A stretch of DNA of 64,000 nt from Macrococcoides bohemicum (GCF_003259675.1 NZ_PZJG01000008.1:1-64000); one strand, 5' to 3'; positions 42,176-52,459 are shown, counted from the stretch's first letter. A program made the numbers and translations. The notes: a model not told the origin generated them from the letters alone.

Positions 42176-42868
42176 ATGACGAAATTAATCGTATTTGATA
42201 AAGACGGAACATTAATGAAATTAGGCCATCCGGTGGTGAAGTTAGCTGATGACTTGATTAACGAATTTTCAGTCCGTACAAATATTCATGTGCCAAAATC
42301 TGAAATAAAAGACGCATTCGGTATTGTCGATGATCATGTTGATAAATTGATTGGTGCAAAAACAGCAAAGGCAATCGTATCCAGTTTAGAGAAGCTTCCG
42401 AATGGTGATGCGATGGCCAGCTGGTTACTTAAAAAGATTGAACATGCAACGTCTGACAATGAAGTGGAAGACATCGAAATTATTGAAGGTGTTCAGAAAA
42501 CATTGAAATCTCTACATGATAAAGGTTACCTTCTTGCTGTCGTATCAGCGGATGACACAGCTTCAATGGATTTATTTATAGATAAATATAGCATCCGTGA
42601 ATATTTTGATATGATTATTACGAGTGACACATCAGAGTATCATAAACCCCAAAAAGAATTGTTGCAGCTTATTATGAATGATTTAAATGTTGCCAAAGAG
42701 AAAACGATGATGGTGGGTGATACAGAGATGGATATTGAACTTGGGCAAAATGGTGAAGTTGGTAAAATCGTTGGTGTATTATCAGGATCTGGTAATCAAC
42801 AGGATTTGCGTAATGCCCACGTTGTTCTAGATAGTGTCGCTGAAATGATTGACAAACTTGAGTTATAA
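42176..42868 (+). CDS. HAD-superfamily hydrolase (phosphoglycolate phosphatase-like)
   Basis: This 230-aa haloacid-dehalogenase phosphatase has motif I FDKDGTLM (nucleophile Asp at about 8), motif II around VVSADDT, the motif III lysine in YHKPQKE, and motif IV MVGDTEMDIELGQ. The cap is inserted between motifs I and II. The substrate is unknown. AAGGAGAAG precedes the ATG. Confidence 0.85.
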   Translation: MTKLIVFDKDGTLMKLGHPVVKLADDLINEFSVRTNIHVPKSEIKDAFGIVDDHVDKLIGAKTAKAIVSSLEKLPNGDAMASWLLKKIEHATSDNEVEDIEIIEGVQKTLKSLHDKGYLLAVVSADDTASMDLFIDKYSIREYFDMIITSDTSEYHKPQKELLQLIMNDLNVAKEKTMMVGDTEMDIELGQNGEVGKIVGVLSGSGNQQDLRNAHVVLDSVAEMIDKLEL

Positions 42869-42876
42869 AACAATAT

Positions 42877-42914
42877 AAAAATGGTACGGTAAATTTTTAC
42901 CGTACCATTTTTAT
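42877..42914. terminator. Bidirectional terminator
   Basis: A 17-bp arm (42877-42893) is repeated inverted at 42896-42912, between the convergent HAD gene and the deoxynucleoside kinases. Confidence 0.9.
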
Positions 42915-42917
42915 CTT

Positions 42918-43574
42918 TTATCTTTTATGCATAGCTCTATGCGTTTCAATGACTTTTGCGATTTTTTGAATAACAGGGTCCAGTGAATCGATATTGTCAT
43001 ACACATCATATTCATTAATATTTACACGTACGACTGGACAGGCGTTGAAACCATCAATCCACTTTTCATAACGCGCAAATAAGGCACGCCAGTAAGTTTC
43101 ATCAGTTTCAATTTCCATTTGACGTCCACGCTCAGCGATACGATTAATTACAGATTCATAGTCACACTCTAAATAGATTAAACAGTCAGGTTTAGGGAAG
43201 TATGGCGTCATCACCATGGCTTCATATAATTCATAATACGTTTTGAAGTCTTCAGCCGTCATCGTACCGCCTTCTTCATGCATCTTAGCAAAGATATCAA
43301 CGTCTTCGTAAATAGAGCGATCTTGAATAAATCCACCACCATACTCAAACATACGTTTTTGTTCTTTGAAGCGTTCTGCTAAAAAGTATATTTGCAGATG
43401 GAAGCTCCAACGATCAAAGTCAGCATAGAATTTTTCAAGATAAGGATTATTATCAACTTTTTCGAAAGACGTTTTAAAGTTTAATTTTTCAGCTAAAGCT
43501 CTTGTTAAAGAAGATTTACCGACACCTACTGTGCCAGCGATAGTAATAATTGCATCATTTGGTATTTGGTACAT
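42918..43574 (-). CDS. Deoxynucleoside kinase (second of pair)
   Basis: This 218-aa kinase of the dNK family phosphorylates deoxynucleosides for salvage. It has the P-loop GTVGVGKSS, FHLQIYFLAERFKEQKRMFEYGGG, and the DRSIYEDVDIFAKM motif. Start 43574 is chosen because GGAG lies 6 bases upstream. It overlaps the preceding kinase by 20 bases. In lactobacilli the equivalent two-gene set makes a dAK/dGK heterodimer; by analogy these two may act together. Which base each prefers is not decidable here. Confidence 0.88.
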   Translation of the reverse strand: MYQIPNDAIITIAGTVGVGKSSLTRALAEKLNFKTSFEKVDNNPYLEKFYADFDRWSFHLQIYFLAERFKEQKRMFEYGGGFIQDRSIYEDVDIFAKMHEEGGTMTAEDFKTYYELYEAMVMTPYFPKPDCLIYLECDYESVINRIAERGRQMEIETDETYWRALFARYEKWIDGFNACPVVRVNINEYDVYDNIDSLDPVIQKIAKVIETHRAMHKR

Positions 43575-44175
43575 TGTGTTCTCCAATTCTCGCGGTAATG
43601 CGTTGTAATATTTGTTCGAAATCTTGTGGATTATTTACAAAGTCAAGATGTGTCGTATCGATAAGTAAGGTTGTATCACTATCTTTCATAGATTCGTATA
43701 CATTTTTATAATCATCGGTTAACTTAATCAGATAATCATCTTCAATGATTTGTTCAAAGTCACGCGCACGTTTGGCGATACGTTTCTTTAACGTATCAAG
43801 ATCTGCTGTTAAGAATATCGTTGCATCAGGTTCTCTAATATCTTCAGTCAAAATATCGTAGATGCGGATAAATTTATCATATTCATTATAGTTTAAAGTA
43901 TTCTTTGCAAACACTTTATTCTTTAGAATGTGATAATCGCTGACTACAGCTTTATCTTTACTTAACTCACTTAACTCTTTGTATCGATGGCATAAGAAGA
44001 ACATCTCGGTTTGAAAGCTCCACTTTTCAATGTCAGCATAAAAGTCTGAAAGAAAAGGATTCTCTTCTACGATTTCGTACATCGCAGGAACGCCTAGATG
44101 TTTGGAAAGTAAAGTAGTTAATGAACTTTTGCCGACACCGATAGGGCCTTCAATTGCAATATATAAAGGTGTCAT
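43555..44175 (-). CDS. Deoxynucleoside kinase (first of pair)
   Basis: This 206-aa paralogue of the following gene has the P-loop EGPIGVGKSSLTTLL and MFFLCHRYKELSEL. The DRS motif is replaced by VSDYHILKNKVFAK, as in the dCK/dAK-like partner of such pairs. Start 44175 follows AGGAG; the frame continues upstream to 44223 without a ribosome site. The pair salvages purine or cytosine deoxynucleosides. Confidence 0.88.
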   Translation of the reverse strand: MTPLYIAIEGPIGVGKSSLTTLLSKHLGVPAMYEIVEENPFLSDFYADIEKWSFQTEMFFLCHRYKELSELSKDKAVVSDYHILKNKVFAKNTLNYNEYDKFIRIYDILTEDIREPDATIFLTADLDTLKKRIAKRARDFEQIIEDDYLIKLTDDYKNVYESMKDSDTTLLIDTTHLDFVNNPQDFEQILQRITARIGEHNVPNTK

Positions 44176-44212
44176 AATAATCTCCTCTAATGTAGAATAA
44201 AATAGTATATAG

Positions 44213-44743
<531 letters not shown>

Positions 44744-44797
44744 ATATCGCTTAAAAAATTTGTTAAACTGTATGTATTCAAATGAGGAGATGAGCCC

Positions 44798-45664
44798 ATG
44801 ATTAAACTAATTGCAACCGATATGGATGGAACATTATTAAACAGCGCACATGAAGTATCTGAAGAAAATATTAAGGCGATTGAATATGCACAATCAAAAG
44901 GTGTTACAGTTGTCATTGCTACAGGACGTGCATTCTATGAAGCGAATACGCCTATTAAACCGACAGGATTAAAAGTACCATTCATTTGCTTGAATGGTGC
45001 AGAAGTACGTGATGAGGAATTCAATATTAGACATACTTCGAAATTAAGCGATCAGCAGATTAAAGATGTTACTTCGATATTAGATAAATATAGTTTGTAT
45101 TATCAGGTATACACAAGTGCACGCATTTATACGGAAGATAAAGAGAAAGACTTACAAATTTATCTGGATATTGCAGAAAAGATGGGACACACACCGGATG
45201 TAGAAAAAATACGCCACTCTATCCAGAAACGAATTGATAATGGATCACTGAAAGAAGTATCAAATTATCAGGAAGTATACGAACGTGATGGTGAGATCGT
45301 GATGAAATTCTTAGCCTTCTCTAGTGATTTAGAAAAAATTGATGCCGCTAAAGCTGAACTCGCGCAGTTTAAACATTTAGCAGTATCAGCGTCATCTCGT
45401 GGTAACATTGAAATCACACATAATGATGCACAAAAAGGAATTGCATTAGAGGCGCTATGCGAACAACTAAATATCACAATGGATCAAGTGATGGCGATTG
45501 GTGATAATTTAAATGATATTTCGATGATTGAGAAAGCGCAGTATTCATTTGCAATGGAAAACGGTACAGATGAAGTAAAAGCTGCAGCGCGTTATATGGC
45601 TGGATCTAATGAAGACAGCGGTGTCGGACGCGCAATTATGCAAGTGATGAATGGAGAAGTTTAG
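44798..45664 (+). CDS. Cof-type HAD phosphatase
   Basis: This 288-aa phosphatase of the Cof/YidA group has motif I ATDMDGTLL, a C2 cap domain (about 85-190), and motif IV MAIGDNLNDISMIEKA. The family hydrolyses sugar phosphates, flavin or PLP phosphates; the substrate is not known. GAGGAG precedes the ATG. The same Cof gene follows tadA in S. aureus. Confidence 0.9.
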   Translation: MIKLIATDMDGTLLNSAHEVSEENIKAIEYAQSKGVTVVIATGRAFYEANTPIKPTGLKVPFICLNGAEVRDEEFNIRHTSKLSDQQIKDVTSILDKYSLYYQVYTSARIYTEDKEKDLQIYLDIAEKMGHTPDVEKIRHSIQKRIDNGSLKEVSNYQEVYERDGEIVMKFLAFSSDLEKIDAAKAELAQFKHLAVSASSRGNIEITHNDAQKGIALEALCEQLNITMDQVMAIGDNLNDISMIEKAQYSFAMENGTDEVKAAARYMAGSNEDSGVGRAIMQVMNGEV

Positions 45665-45683
45665 ATTTCACAGAGCCAAACAA

Positions 45684-45708
45684 GTCCGATATAAGTGGTA
45701 TATCGGAC
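45684..45708 (+). terminator. Hairpin after the Cof gene
   Basis: GTCCGATATA (45684-45693) pairs with TATATCGGAC (45699-45708), a perfect 10-bp stem, without a T run. Confidence 0.5.
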
Positions 45709-45742
45709 AAGACGCACTAGATTTATTGTCACATCCAAATAA

Positions 45743-45775
45743 AAAGCGATGATCTCTACATGTATCATCGCTTTC
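45743..45775. terminator. Bidirectional terminator
   Basis: AAAGCGATGAT (45743-45753) pairs with ATCATCGCTTT (45764-45774), between convergent genes. Confidence 0.75.
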
Positions 45776-45781
45776 TTCATA

Positions 45782-46336
45782 TTATTCTATTACTTGTATA
45801 ACGCGGGATGGCACACCTGCCACTACAACGTTATCAGGTACATCTTTCGTTACAACTGCGCCACTGGCAATCACAACGTTATTGCCAATCGTCACACCTG
45901 GATTAATCACACTACGACCGCCAATCCAGCAATTATCTCCGATTACAACCGGTTTAGCATACTCTAAACCGCTATTGCGCTGGGCGGGGTCAACCGGATG
46001 AGTTGCTGTATAGATATGGACGCCAGGCGCTATCATACAATTATCGCCGATAGTTACTGGTGCAACATCTAAAATCGTTAAATCATGATTAGCATAAAAG
46101 TTTTCACCCACATGAATATTATAACCATAGTCACAACGGAAATCTGTTTCAATCGTAACATGTTCTTTAGTTGAACCAAGAATTGCTTTAATGCGTTTTT
46201 TTCGTTCATCTGCTAAATTTTCAGGCGTGTTATTATACGCACGCACAGTTAATTTAGCATTCAAACGGTCATTCTTTAATTCTAAATCACTAGGATCATA
46301 CATCAATCCGGCAATCATTTTTTCCTTTTCAGACAT
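45782..46336 (-). CDS. Maltose/galactoside O-acetyltransferase family
   Basis: This 184-aa hexapeptide-repeat acetyltransferase has the N-terminal Mac domain ([19 protein letters not shown]), a left-handed beta helix with NHDLTILD and the catalytic His in TATHPVDP. It acetylates sugars with acetyl-CoA; the true substrate is not settled for the family. Start 46336 follows AGGTGA, which overlaps the folE2 stop, so it is coupled to folE2. Confidence 0.88.
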   Translation of the reverse strand: MSEKEKMIAGLMYDPSDLELKNDRLNAKLTVRAYNNTPENLADERKKRIKAILGSTKEHVTIETDFRCDYGYNIHVGENFYANHDLTILDVAPVTIGDNCMIAPGVHIYTATHPVDPAQRNSGLEYAKPVVIGDNCWIGGRSVINPGVTIGNNVVIASGAVVTKDVPDNVVVAGVPSRVIQVIE

Positions 46337-46345
46337 GACAATCAC

Positions 46346-47224
46346 CTATTTCTTATAAGTTAAACGAGCGAATGCATCGTGCTGATGAATGGATTCTTCA
46401 TTACGACATTCGATTGTGAACCCTTCAACGAATTCTAATTCAACAAGATCAGCTGCGATTAAACGTAATAAGTCTTCAACGAAACGAGGATTTTCATAAG
46501 CACGTTCGGTTACTGATTTCTCATCTGTACGTTTTAATATAGGATAGAGCATTGAACTTGCATTAACTTCCATCGCTTCTAAGATACGTTCTTTAAAATC
46601 GTCAGGTAATTCACCTTCTGGCGCGAAGTCAGCCTTTACTGTCACAATTCCGCGTTGGTTATGAGCAGAGTATTCACTGATTTCTTTAGAACATGGACAA
46701 AGTGTTGTTACCATTGCTGTTAATGTTAGTGATTTATTAACTACAGCATCACCTTCTACTGTCATAGAAAAACGCGTGTCTGCATGTCCGATTGCACGTA
46801 AATTCGTAACCGGACTGAAACGGTCAAAGAACCATTTCGCATCTACATCAACTGTCGCATCTTTTTGATGCATCACTGTCTGTAAAGTAACTAATACTGC
46901 TTTTAATGTTTCAAAATCAAGCGATAAACCATTATCATAATGGGCTTCAACGGATTCTAAAATACGGCTCATGTTAATGCCTTTTTCATCTTTAGCTAAA
47001 TGTGTAGATAAGCTAAATGTTCCTGCTGTTTGATATCCATCCAGACGGACTGGATATGTTAAATTTTTAATACCTACATGATCGATTTCAAATAAAAAAT
47101 CTTTTTTTGAACTTTGCAGGTCAGTCATCTTTTCTTTCTCAGTAGGTTTAGTCCCTTTAATAGGATCTACTGAACCGAAATGTTTCCAGCGACCTTCACG
47201 TGTATTTAAATTATATTGATCCAT
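46346..47224 (-). CDS. folE2: GTP cyclohydrolase FolE2
   Basis: This 292-aa type IB GTP cyclohydrolase makes 7,8-dihydroneopterin triphosphate for folate. Family marks are the metal-ligand Cys in [11 protein letters not shown], the NQRG segment, and [18 protein letters not shown] at the C-terminus. It tolerates metals other than zinc, useful under zinc limitation. AGGAGAATG precedes it. Confidence 0.93.
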   Translation of the reverse strand: MDQYNLNTREGRWKHFGSVDPIKGTKPTEKEKMTDLQSSKKDFLFEIDHVGIKNLTYPVRLDGYQTAGTFSLSTHLAKDEKGINMSRILESVEAHYDNGLSLDFETLKAVLVTLQTVMHQKDATVDVDAKWFFDRFSPVTNLRAIGHADTRFSMTVEGDAVVNKSLTLTAMVTTLCPCSKEISEYSAHNQRGIVTVKADFAPEGELPDDFKERILEAMEVNASSMLYPILKRTDEKSVTERAYENPRFVEDLLRLIAADLVELEFVEGFTIECRNEESIHQHDAFARLTYKK

Positions 47225-47237
47225 CTCATTCTCCTAA

Positions 47238-47900
47238 TTAAACTTCGTATTCGTAGAAGCGTTCTTTTCGAAGCCACATATCTTTTGCCGCTTCTGCTTC
47301 TTGTGTATTTGCTGCTAAATTTTCTAGCATTGGTCCTGTTTGGGATGCATGTGCACCTAATACATTCATCTTTCTTTCTTCATATCCCGAAATATCATAT
47401 TCAACATTGGGTTGGCCAATATTCTCAACTGTATCATTACTAAAAGCGACTAAATGTAATTTAGGTTTCTCACCGTCCATACGACGGACTGCCTCAACTA
47501 CTGCATCAGCTGTTGCTTCATGATCTGGATGCACAGAGTAACCTGGATAGAACGAAATAATTTTTGAAGGATTTAAATCATTGATTAATCCTGTAACCAT
47601 ATCTGTTAAGTCATCTAATAATTCAAATTCCAACGTTTTGTCACGGTAACCCATTTTACGTAAGTCAGTAATTCCCATAACGCGACATGCATCTTCCAAT
47701 TCTTTCTCGCGAATCTTAGGCAGCGTTTCACGTGTTGCAAATGGGGGATTGCCTAGGTTTCTCCCCATTTGTCCTGAAGTAAGGCATGCATAAGTGACAG
47801 GCGTACCTGCATCGATATGTTTCATAATCGTACCTGATACACCGAATGCTTCATCATCCGGGTGAGGGAAGATTACGAGTACTTGTCTTTCTTGTTCCAT
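47238..47900 (-). CDS. bshB2: Bacillithiol biosynthesis deacetylase BshB2
   Basis: This 220-aa LmbE-like zinc deacetylase removes acetyl from GlcNAc-malate (bacillithiol synthesis) or acts on bacillithiol conjugates. The zinc site is FPHPDDEAFG (about 10-19) and the later HPDHEAT. ATG 47900 is the third of three successive ATGs and lies 8 bases after GGGGG; the others are too near. It follows yojF by 13 bases, the pair seen in B. subtilis and S. aureus. Confidence 0.92.
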   Translation of the reverse strand: MEQERQVLVIFPHPDDEAFGVSGTIMKHIDAGTPVTYACLTSGQMGRNLGNPPFATRETLPKIREKELEDACRVMGITDLRKMGYRDKTLEFELLDDLTDMVTGLINDLNPSKIISFYPGYSVHPDHEATADAVVEAVRRMDGEKPKLHLVAFSNDTVENIGQPNVEYDISGYEERKMNVLGAHASQTGPMLENLAANTQEAEAAKDMWLRKERFYEYEV

Positions 47901-47913
47901 CATCATTTCCCCC

Positions 47914-48270
47914 TTAAACCTCAAATGGCGTTTCGCTTATTTCAAGAGCTGCTGCAAGCTGCCCTTGATAGTTTAATCCTGCCATTAAGAAACGACCTTG
48001 CTCGTCTATTTCAAAATGTGTTAAACCTTGCACGTATATCCATCCGCCATTTAATTTTAAACCGACACGGAAAGGTTCTTTTCCGCCGCCAGTAATAATC
48101 CCTTGAATATATGATACTTGAATATTACGTAAGAATGTACCCGCATTGAACACTTTTTGGTCAAAGTGACTTGCATAAGCACCGTTTGTCGTTTCTACAT
48201 GTAAATAGACAGGCTTGCCTTGAAATTGATTCAATAGCTCCTGTACTTGTTGTTTTTCGATTAATTCCAT
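47914..48270 (-). CDS. yojF: DUF1806 family protein (YojF)
   Basis: This 118-aa protein resembles B. subtilis YojF, always next to the BshB2 gene. It has YLHVETTNGAYASHF near the N-terminus and VGLKLNGGWIYVQGLTHFEID in the middle. The function is unknown; linkage suggests a role in thiol or conjugate metabolism. ATG 48270 is preferred over 48276 for its spacing from AGGAG. Confidence 0.85.
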   Translation of the reverse strand: MELIEKQQVQELLNQFQGKPVYLHVETTNGAYASHFDQKVFNAGTFLRNIQVSYIQGIITGGGKEPFRVGLKLNGGWIYVQGLTHFEIDEQGRFLMAGLNYQGQLAAALEISETPFEV

Positions 48271-48361
48271 CTTCATTGCTCCTCAAAGTTTATACTAGAC
48301 TATTTTACTAAATAAATTGTAAAAATTATACCTTTTGAGCTTGCATACGAAAAAAAGACAT

Positions 48362-48387
48362 AAAAAAGCTGAGACAATTGTCCCAGC
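48362..48387 (-). terminator. Minus-strand terminator after pdxK
   Basis: On the minus strand GCTGGGAC...GTCTCAGC is followed by a T run. The core GCTGGGACAATTGT recurs at 60243. Confidence 0.88.
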
Positions 48388-48394
48388 ATTTAAA

Positions 48395-49225
48395 TTAAAC
48401 TTCTTCTACAGTTACTTCAATCTTCTCAACGTTATTGTAAGCACCGTGTTGTACTGGGCCAACAAATTCGTTCATTTTCCAGCCGTGTTTAATTGCTGAT
48501 GCTACAAATCCTTTAGCAGCAATTACAGCTTCACGTGGAGATTTACCTAATGCTAAGTTTGCAGTTGTTGCTGCCGCAAATGTACACCCTGCACCGTGGT
48601 TATATGATGATTGGAATTTATCTGTTGTCAGTAATGTATAAGTTACACCATCATAGTATAAATCTAATGCTTCATCAGATTCTAATGCTTTTCCACCTTT
48701 AATGATAACGTGTTTTGCGCCACGTTCGTGAATAATCTTTGCTGCTTCTTTCATCTGCTCGATTGTCGTCAACTTACCTAAACCAGATAATTGACCTGCT
48801 TCAAACAAGTTAGGTGTGACAATTGTAGCAAGTGGTAATAAGTATTTAATCATGGCATCGGTATTACCTGGGTTAAGTACTTCATCTTCCCCTTTACATA
48901 CCATAACAGGGTCTACTACGAAGAACTCTGCATCAGAATCTTCGAAAGCAATTGCGGCACGTTCAATGATTTCTTCAGTACCTAGCATACCTGTTTTAAT
49001 TGCATCTGGTCCGATTGATAATGCAGTTTTAATTTGTTTATCTAATAACTCAATTGGGAGTGGTGTAACGTCATGTCCCCAAGTTTCTGGATCCATTGCT
49101 ACAACAGCAGTTAATGCTACCATCCCGTATGTGTTATATTCCTGGAAAGTTTTTAAGTCAGCCTGCATACCAGCTCCGGCACTTGTATCAGATCCCGCAA
49201 TTGTTAAAATCTTTTTTAAGCTCAT
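48395..49225 (-). CDS. pdxK: Pyridoxal/pyridoxine kinase (ThiD-like PdxK)
   Basis: This 276-aa ribokinase-fold kinase is of the ThiD family. It has TIAGSDTSAGAGMQADLKTF, DPVMVCKGEDEVL, and the anion hole NHGAGCTFAA with the catalytic-cysteine arrangement of the PdxK-type proteins in Staphylococcus and Bacillus. HMP kinase activity is a possible second or alternative role; no thiamine genes are adjacent. ATG 49225 follows GGGG at a better distance than 49228. Confidence 0.88.
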   Translation of the reverse strand: MSLKKILTIAGSDTSAGAGMQADLKTFQEYNTYGMVALTAVVAMDPETWGHDVTPLPIELLDKQIKTALSIGPDAIKTGMLGTEEIIERAAIAFEDSDAEFFVVDPVMVCKGEDEVLNPGNTDAMIKYLLPLATIVTPNLFEAGQLSGLGKLTTIEQMKEAAKIIHERGAKHVIIKGGKALESDEALDLYYDGVTYTLLTTDKFQSSYNHGAGCTFAAATTANLALGKSPREAVIAAKGFVASAIKHGWKMNEFVGPVQHGAYNNVEKIEVTVEEV

Positions 49226-49332
49226 CATTCATTTCCCCTATAAAGTTATTTGTTATAATATCATATCATTAATAAGGATTTTAAAAAATAAATAAACACT
49301 AAGTTATGTTACAATTTCAATGAGGTGAAGTT

Positions 49333-49992
49333 ATGGATTGGCAAAAGATATTTCATGAAATTAAATTAGCACATGATTTTTCAGATATGGATGCATTTTT
49401 AGAAGAAGCTTACAATACGAAAACGGTTTATCCGCCGCGTGAAGCGATTTATAATGCATTTGCTTTAACGCCTTTTGAAAATGTTAAAGTAGTTGTTATC
49501 GGACAAGATCCGTATCATGGTCCGAATCAAGCGCATGGCTTAGCATTCTCGGTGCAAGATGGTACTAAATTACCACCATCGCTACGTAATATGTATAAAG
49601 AACTTGAAAGCGACTTAGGTATCACGCGTGTAACAGGTGATCTTACCGGATGGGCTAAAGAAGGTGTACTACTTTTGAACAGAGTGCTCACTGTCGAACA
49701 AAAGACGCCGAATGCACATCAAGGTATTGGATGGGAGTATTTTACGCAGGCCATCGTTGAAGCGGTTTCTGTTCATAAAGAACATGTTGTCTTTGTCCTA
49801 TGGGGCAGTCCAGCGCAAAAACTTATCCAGTATATCGATACAGATAAACATAGAATTATTAAAAGTGTCCATCCTAGTCCACTAAGTGCATATCGTGGAT
49901 TCTTCGGTTCAAAACCCTTCAGTAAAATAAACCAGGATTTAGAAATGCACGGATTAACGCCAATTAACTGGGCAAGGGAGGATTTATCATGA
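49333..49992 (+). CDS. ung: Uracil-DNA glycosylase
   Basis: This 219-aa family 1 glycosylase removes uracil from DNA. Catalytic [18 protein letters not shown] (Asp) and [10 protein letters not shown] (His) are present. GAGGTG precedes the ATG. It overlaps the next gene by 4 bases. Confidence 0.97.
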   Translation: MDWQKIFHEIKLAHDFSDMDAFLEEAYNTKTVYPPREAIYNAFALTPFENVKVVVIGQDPYHGPNQAHGLAFSVQDGTKLPPSLRNMYKELESDLGITRVTGDLTGWAKEGVLLLNRVLTVEQKTPNAHQGIGWEYFTQAIVEAVSVHKEHVVFVLWGSPAQKLIQYIDTDKHRIIKSVHPSPLSAYRGFFGSKPFSKINQDLEMHGLTPINWAREDLS

Positions 49993-50297
49993 ACCAGAAA
50001 TTAATTGCACAATTATCTCAGGAAATAACGCTTTTGAAACAAGCGAATAGTGATGCAGCGTTTAATAAGCATCTGTATGCGATTGAAATGTTAGCGCGTT
50101 TCGGGCAAACTGAAGAAAGTGGTGTAGCAATGCCTGATACACCATTGCAGCCGACAAATATAAGTAGAAGCACAGGCCCTCATGCAGGTATTACTACTGA
50201 AGAATTGAAGATGATGGGTGCTAAAGTAGTTTTAAGTGATAATAAAGTAAAAACGGATGACGGTTTCGGTAACGGTGATTCAATATTTGATTTTTAA
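49989..50297 (+). CDS. YwdI-like protein (DUF5327)
   Basis: This 102-aa protein starts in an ATGA overlap with ung. The N-terminal half is a helical segment ([21 protein letters not shown]) and the C-terminal half is low-complexity. B. subtilis has ywdI and ywdK in the same neighbourhood of ung. The function is unknown. Confidence 0.72.
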   Translation: MNQKLIAQLSQEITLLKQANSDAAFNKHLYAIEMLARFGQTEESGVAMPDTPLQPTNISRSTGPHAGITTEELKMMGAKVVLSDNKVKTDDGFGNGDSIFDF

Positions 50298-50315
50298 ATT
50301 CAGGAGGAATAAGTG

Positions 50316-50678
50316 ATGAAATTATTTTTAATTATCGGTGCGATTAATGCAATGATAGCAGTGGCATGTGGCGCATTTGGTGCCCATGGTTTAGAAGGTA
50401 AGTTAAGTGAGAAGTATATGGCCATCTGGGAGAAAGCAACAACATATCAAATGTATCATGCACTAGGATTAATAGCGATTGGTATATTAAATGGTACAAC
50501 AAAGTTAAATTTAAATGCAGCAGGCTGGATGATGACACTTGGTATTGTTTTCTTTAGCGGCTCTTTATACATTTTAGCTTTAACACAAATTAAAATATTA
50601 GGTGCTATTACACCGATTGGTGGCGTATTGTTTATTGCAGCATGGGTTACACTCATGTTGGCAGCAATTAAACTCTAA
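50316..50678 (+). CDS. DUF423 membrane protein (YwdK)
   Basis: This 120-aa protein has four membrane helices and the DUF423 signature [16 protein letters not shown] followed by [13 protein letters not shown] precedes the start; GTG 50313 is an in-frame alternative one codon earlier. The function is unknown. Confidence 0.85.
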   Translation: MKLFLIIGAINAMIAVACGAFGAHGLEGKLSEKYMAIWEKATTYQMYHALGLIAIGILNGTTKLNLNAAGWMMTLGIVFFSGSLYILALTQIKILGAITPIGGVLFIAAWVTLMLAAIKL

Positions 50679-50683
50679 AAAAA

Positions 50684-50717
50684 TGAGGCTAACGTATACG
50701 CGTTAGCCTTATTTTTA
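50684..50717. terminator. Bidirectional terminator
   Basis: AGGCTAACG (50686-50694) pairs with CGTTAGCCT (50701-50709), with A and T runs, between DUF423 and the small minus-strand gene. Confidence 0.85.
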
Positions 50718-50843
50718 TTACTTATTATTAACTTGTTGTGATTGTGTATTTGATTGTTGTTGTGCACGTTTTTCTAATTGTCTCTTTACGATTGGAATTA
50801 ATATAGGACTTAATTTAATAATTAATCTCACTAATTTATTCAT
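50718..50843 (-). CDS. Small cationic peptide, 41 aa
   Basis: This short gene has ATG 50843 with GAGG about 9 bases upstream and TAA at 50718-50720. The peptide begins MNKLVRLIIKLSPILIPIV, a probable amphipathic or membrane helix, then KRQLEKRAQQQ and a Gln/Asn-rich tail. It sits exactly between a terminator and the APC permease gene. I do not recognise a family. The clean ribosome site, composition and position suggest a real gene. Confidence 0.6.
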   Translation of the reverse strand: MNKLVRLIIKLSPILIPIVKRQLEKRAQQQSNTQSQQVNNK

Positions 50844-50900
50844 AATCATTTGCCTCATTTCTATTAATATATAATTTATATATATCCCATTTAACAGGCA

Positions 50901-52259
50901 TTAAACATCTAAATGCCTCTTTCTTAAAATAAAGTAGAACGGAATACCAATGATAACAAATGCCACACCTAGCATAGAACCGATAAAGTCACTCATTAAT
51001 GTACTGATGATAATAAATAATCCACCCAGTAATGCAACAATTGGAACAATCGGATAAAGCGGCACTGAGTAATCGCGATTCATACCTTTATTGCGTTGTC
51101 TTAATAAAAATAGACCGATAAATGCTGCATTATAGAAGATATAAATAATAAAGATACATACTTCTGATAAGTAATCTGCATTAACGATATCAGGAATGAC
51201 AATCGTCAGTAATAATAACACCAAACTGATAATGTAAACAGCGATTAGTGCACCGATTGGCGATTTAAATTTAGGGCTGACATAGCTGATTGCTTTATCG
51301 AATGGTAATAGATGATCATCGGCCATCGCAAATGGAATACGTGGGAATGTCATAATTTTACCGTTTAAGCATCCGAATATTGAAATGATAACACCGATAT
51401 TTACAAATTTAGAACCGAAATCACCGAATAAAATCTTAGCTGCTTCCGCTGAAGAAGTATTCCCCATACCTACTAATTTATCTGCAGGAATAACATGAAA
51501 TACAGCGATATTAATCAGGACGTAAGCAAGTGTTACAACACTTAAGCCGGCAAACATTGCTAACGGTAAATTTCTTTTTGGATTTTTCATTTCTCCGGTT
51601 AAGTTTGTTAATAGAATCCATCCATCATAGGCGAAAAGCGTTGCTAAAACAGCACGACCAAAGTTAATTTCTTCTTGGTTTTTAATAAGGCTAGTAACGT
51701 CTTGACTGAATATACCTTCTTTACCCCATAATAGACCAAATATGATAATCGCAAATACAGGTATCAATTTACAGATTGTTGTAAATGTCTGCATTGCACC
51801 ACCTAGACCAGTACCCATAATATTAAGGATAACAAGGAAAGTAAATGCTGCAATACCGATCCATATACCTAGTGCAGGATCTAGTTCAAAGAAGTTTGTT
51901 ACTAAAATACCAAAAAATAAAGACAATGAAGCGATTATTGCTGGTCCATATATAACAGTTTGCATCCATCCTGTTAAGAATCCCCAGAATGGACCGTAAA
52001 TATCTCTAATGTAAGCATAAAGACCACCTGTTTTAGGAATCTGTGCGCCAACTTCAGCAATTGTAAGTCCTGCTGCAAGCGTTAAAATACCTCCGACAAC
52101 CCATGCCCAGATTGCCATGTCACTTGTACCTGCATGATTTAATACGACTGACGGTTTAACGAAAACCCCTGAGCCGATAATTGTACCAATAACGACAGTA
52201 ATGGCAGTCCAGAAACCTATCGTTTTTTCCAGTGCCTGTTCTCCATGTTGTTTATTCAT
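50901..52259 (-). CDS. APC-superfamily amino acid permease (LAT type)
   Basis: This 452-aa permease has about 12 membrane helices. The first helix carries GTIIGSGVFVKP, the substrate-site motif of APC transporters, and GGLYAYIRDIYGPFWGFLTGW follows. It resembles the SteT serine/threonine exchanger group; substrate not certain. Start 52259 follows AGGGGTGA; the frame extends to 52268 without a ribosome site. It is divergent from the sst operon. Confidence 0.88.
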   Translation of the reverse strand: MNKQHGEQALEKTIGFWTAITVVIGTIIGSGVFVKPSVVLNHAGTSDMAIWAWVVGGILTLAAGLTIAEVGAQIPKTGGLYAYIRDIYGPFWGFLTGWMQTVIYGPAIIASLSLFFGILVTNFFELDPALGIWIGIAAFTFLVILNIMGTGLGGAMQTFTTICKLIPVFAIIIFGLLWGKEGIFSQDVTSLIKNQEEINFGRAVLATLFAYDGWILLTNLTGEMKNPKRNLPLAMFAGLSVVTLAYVLINIAVFHVIPADKLVGMGNTSSAEAAKILFGDFGSKFVNIGVIISIFGCLNGKIMTFPRIPFAMADDHLLPFDKAISYVSPKFKSPIGALIAVYIISLVLLLLTIVIPDIVNADYLSEVCIFIIYIFYNAAFIGLFLLRQRNKGMNRDYSVPLYPIVPIVALLGGLFIIISTLMSDFIGSMLGVAFVIIGIPFYFILRKRHLDV

Positions 52260-52421
52260 AAAAGTCACCCCTCTGTGTTTTTCTTATTGTTCAATATATC
52301 ATGGAATAAAGCATTACCAATACAACTTTTTTAATAATGTCAAAGTTTTCAACGTATTTTTTTAAATACAGGTTGAAAATAATTCTCAGTCTGTTATGAT
52401 TATAATTGAAAATGTTTCTCA

Positions 52422-52438
52422 ATGATAATTATTATCAT
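52422..52438 (+). promoter_or_regulatory. Fur box upstream of the siderophore transporter
   Basis: ATGATAATTATTATCAT is a perfect 17-base palindrome matching the Fur consensus GATAATGATTATCATTATC. The preceding AATTGAAAATGTTTCTCAAT (52406-52425) may be a second, weaker Fur element. It predicts repression with iron. Confidence 0.88.
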
Positions 52439-52459
52439 TTATGATTGGAGCTCTTGTTA

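Noticed and set aside
42918-44175. Recent tandem duplication of the deoxynucleoside kinases
   Set aside because: The two are strongly diverged and the same pair occurs in other staphylococci, so it is an old arrangement.
48816-49295. 159-aa plus-strand frame opposite pdxK
   Set aside because: Complement of the well-supported pdxK gene, no independent signals.
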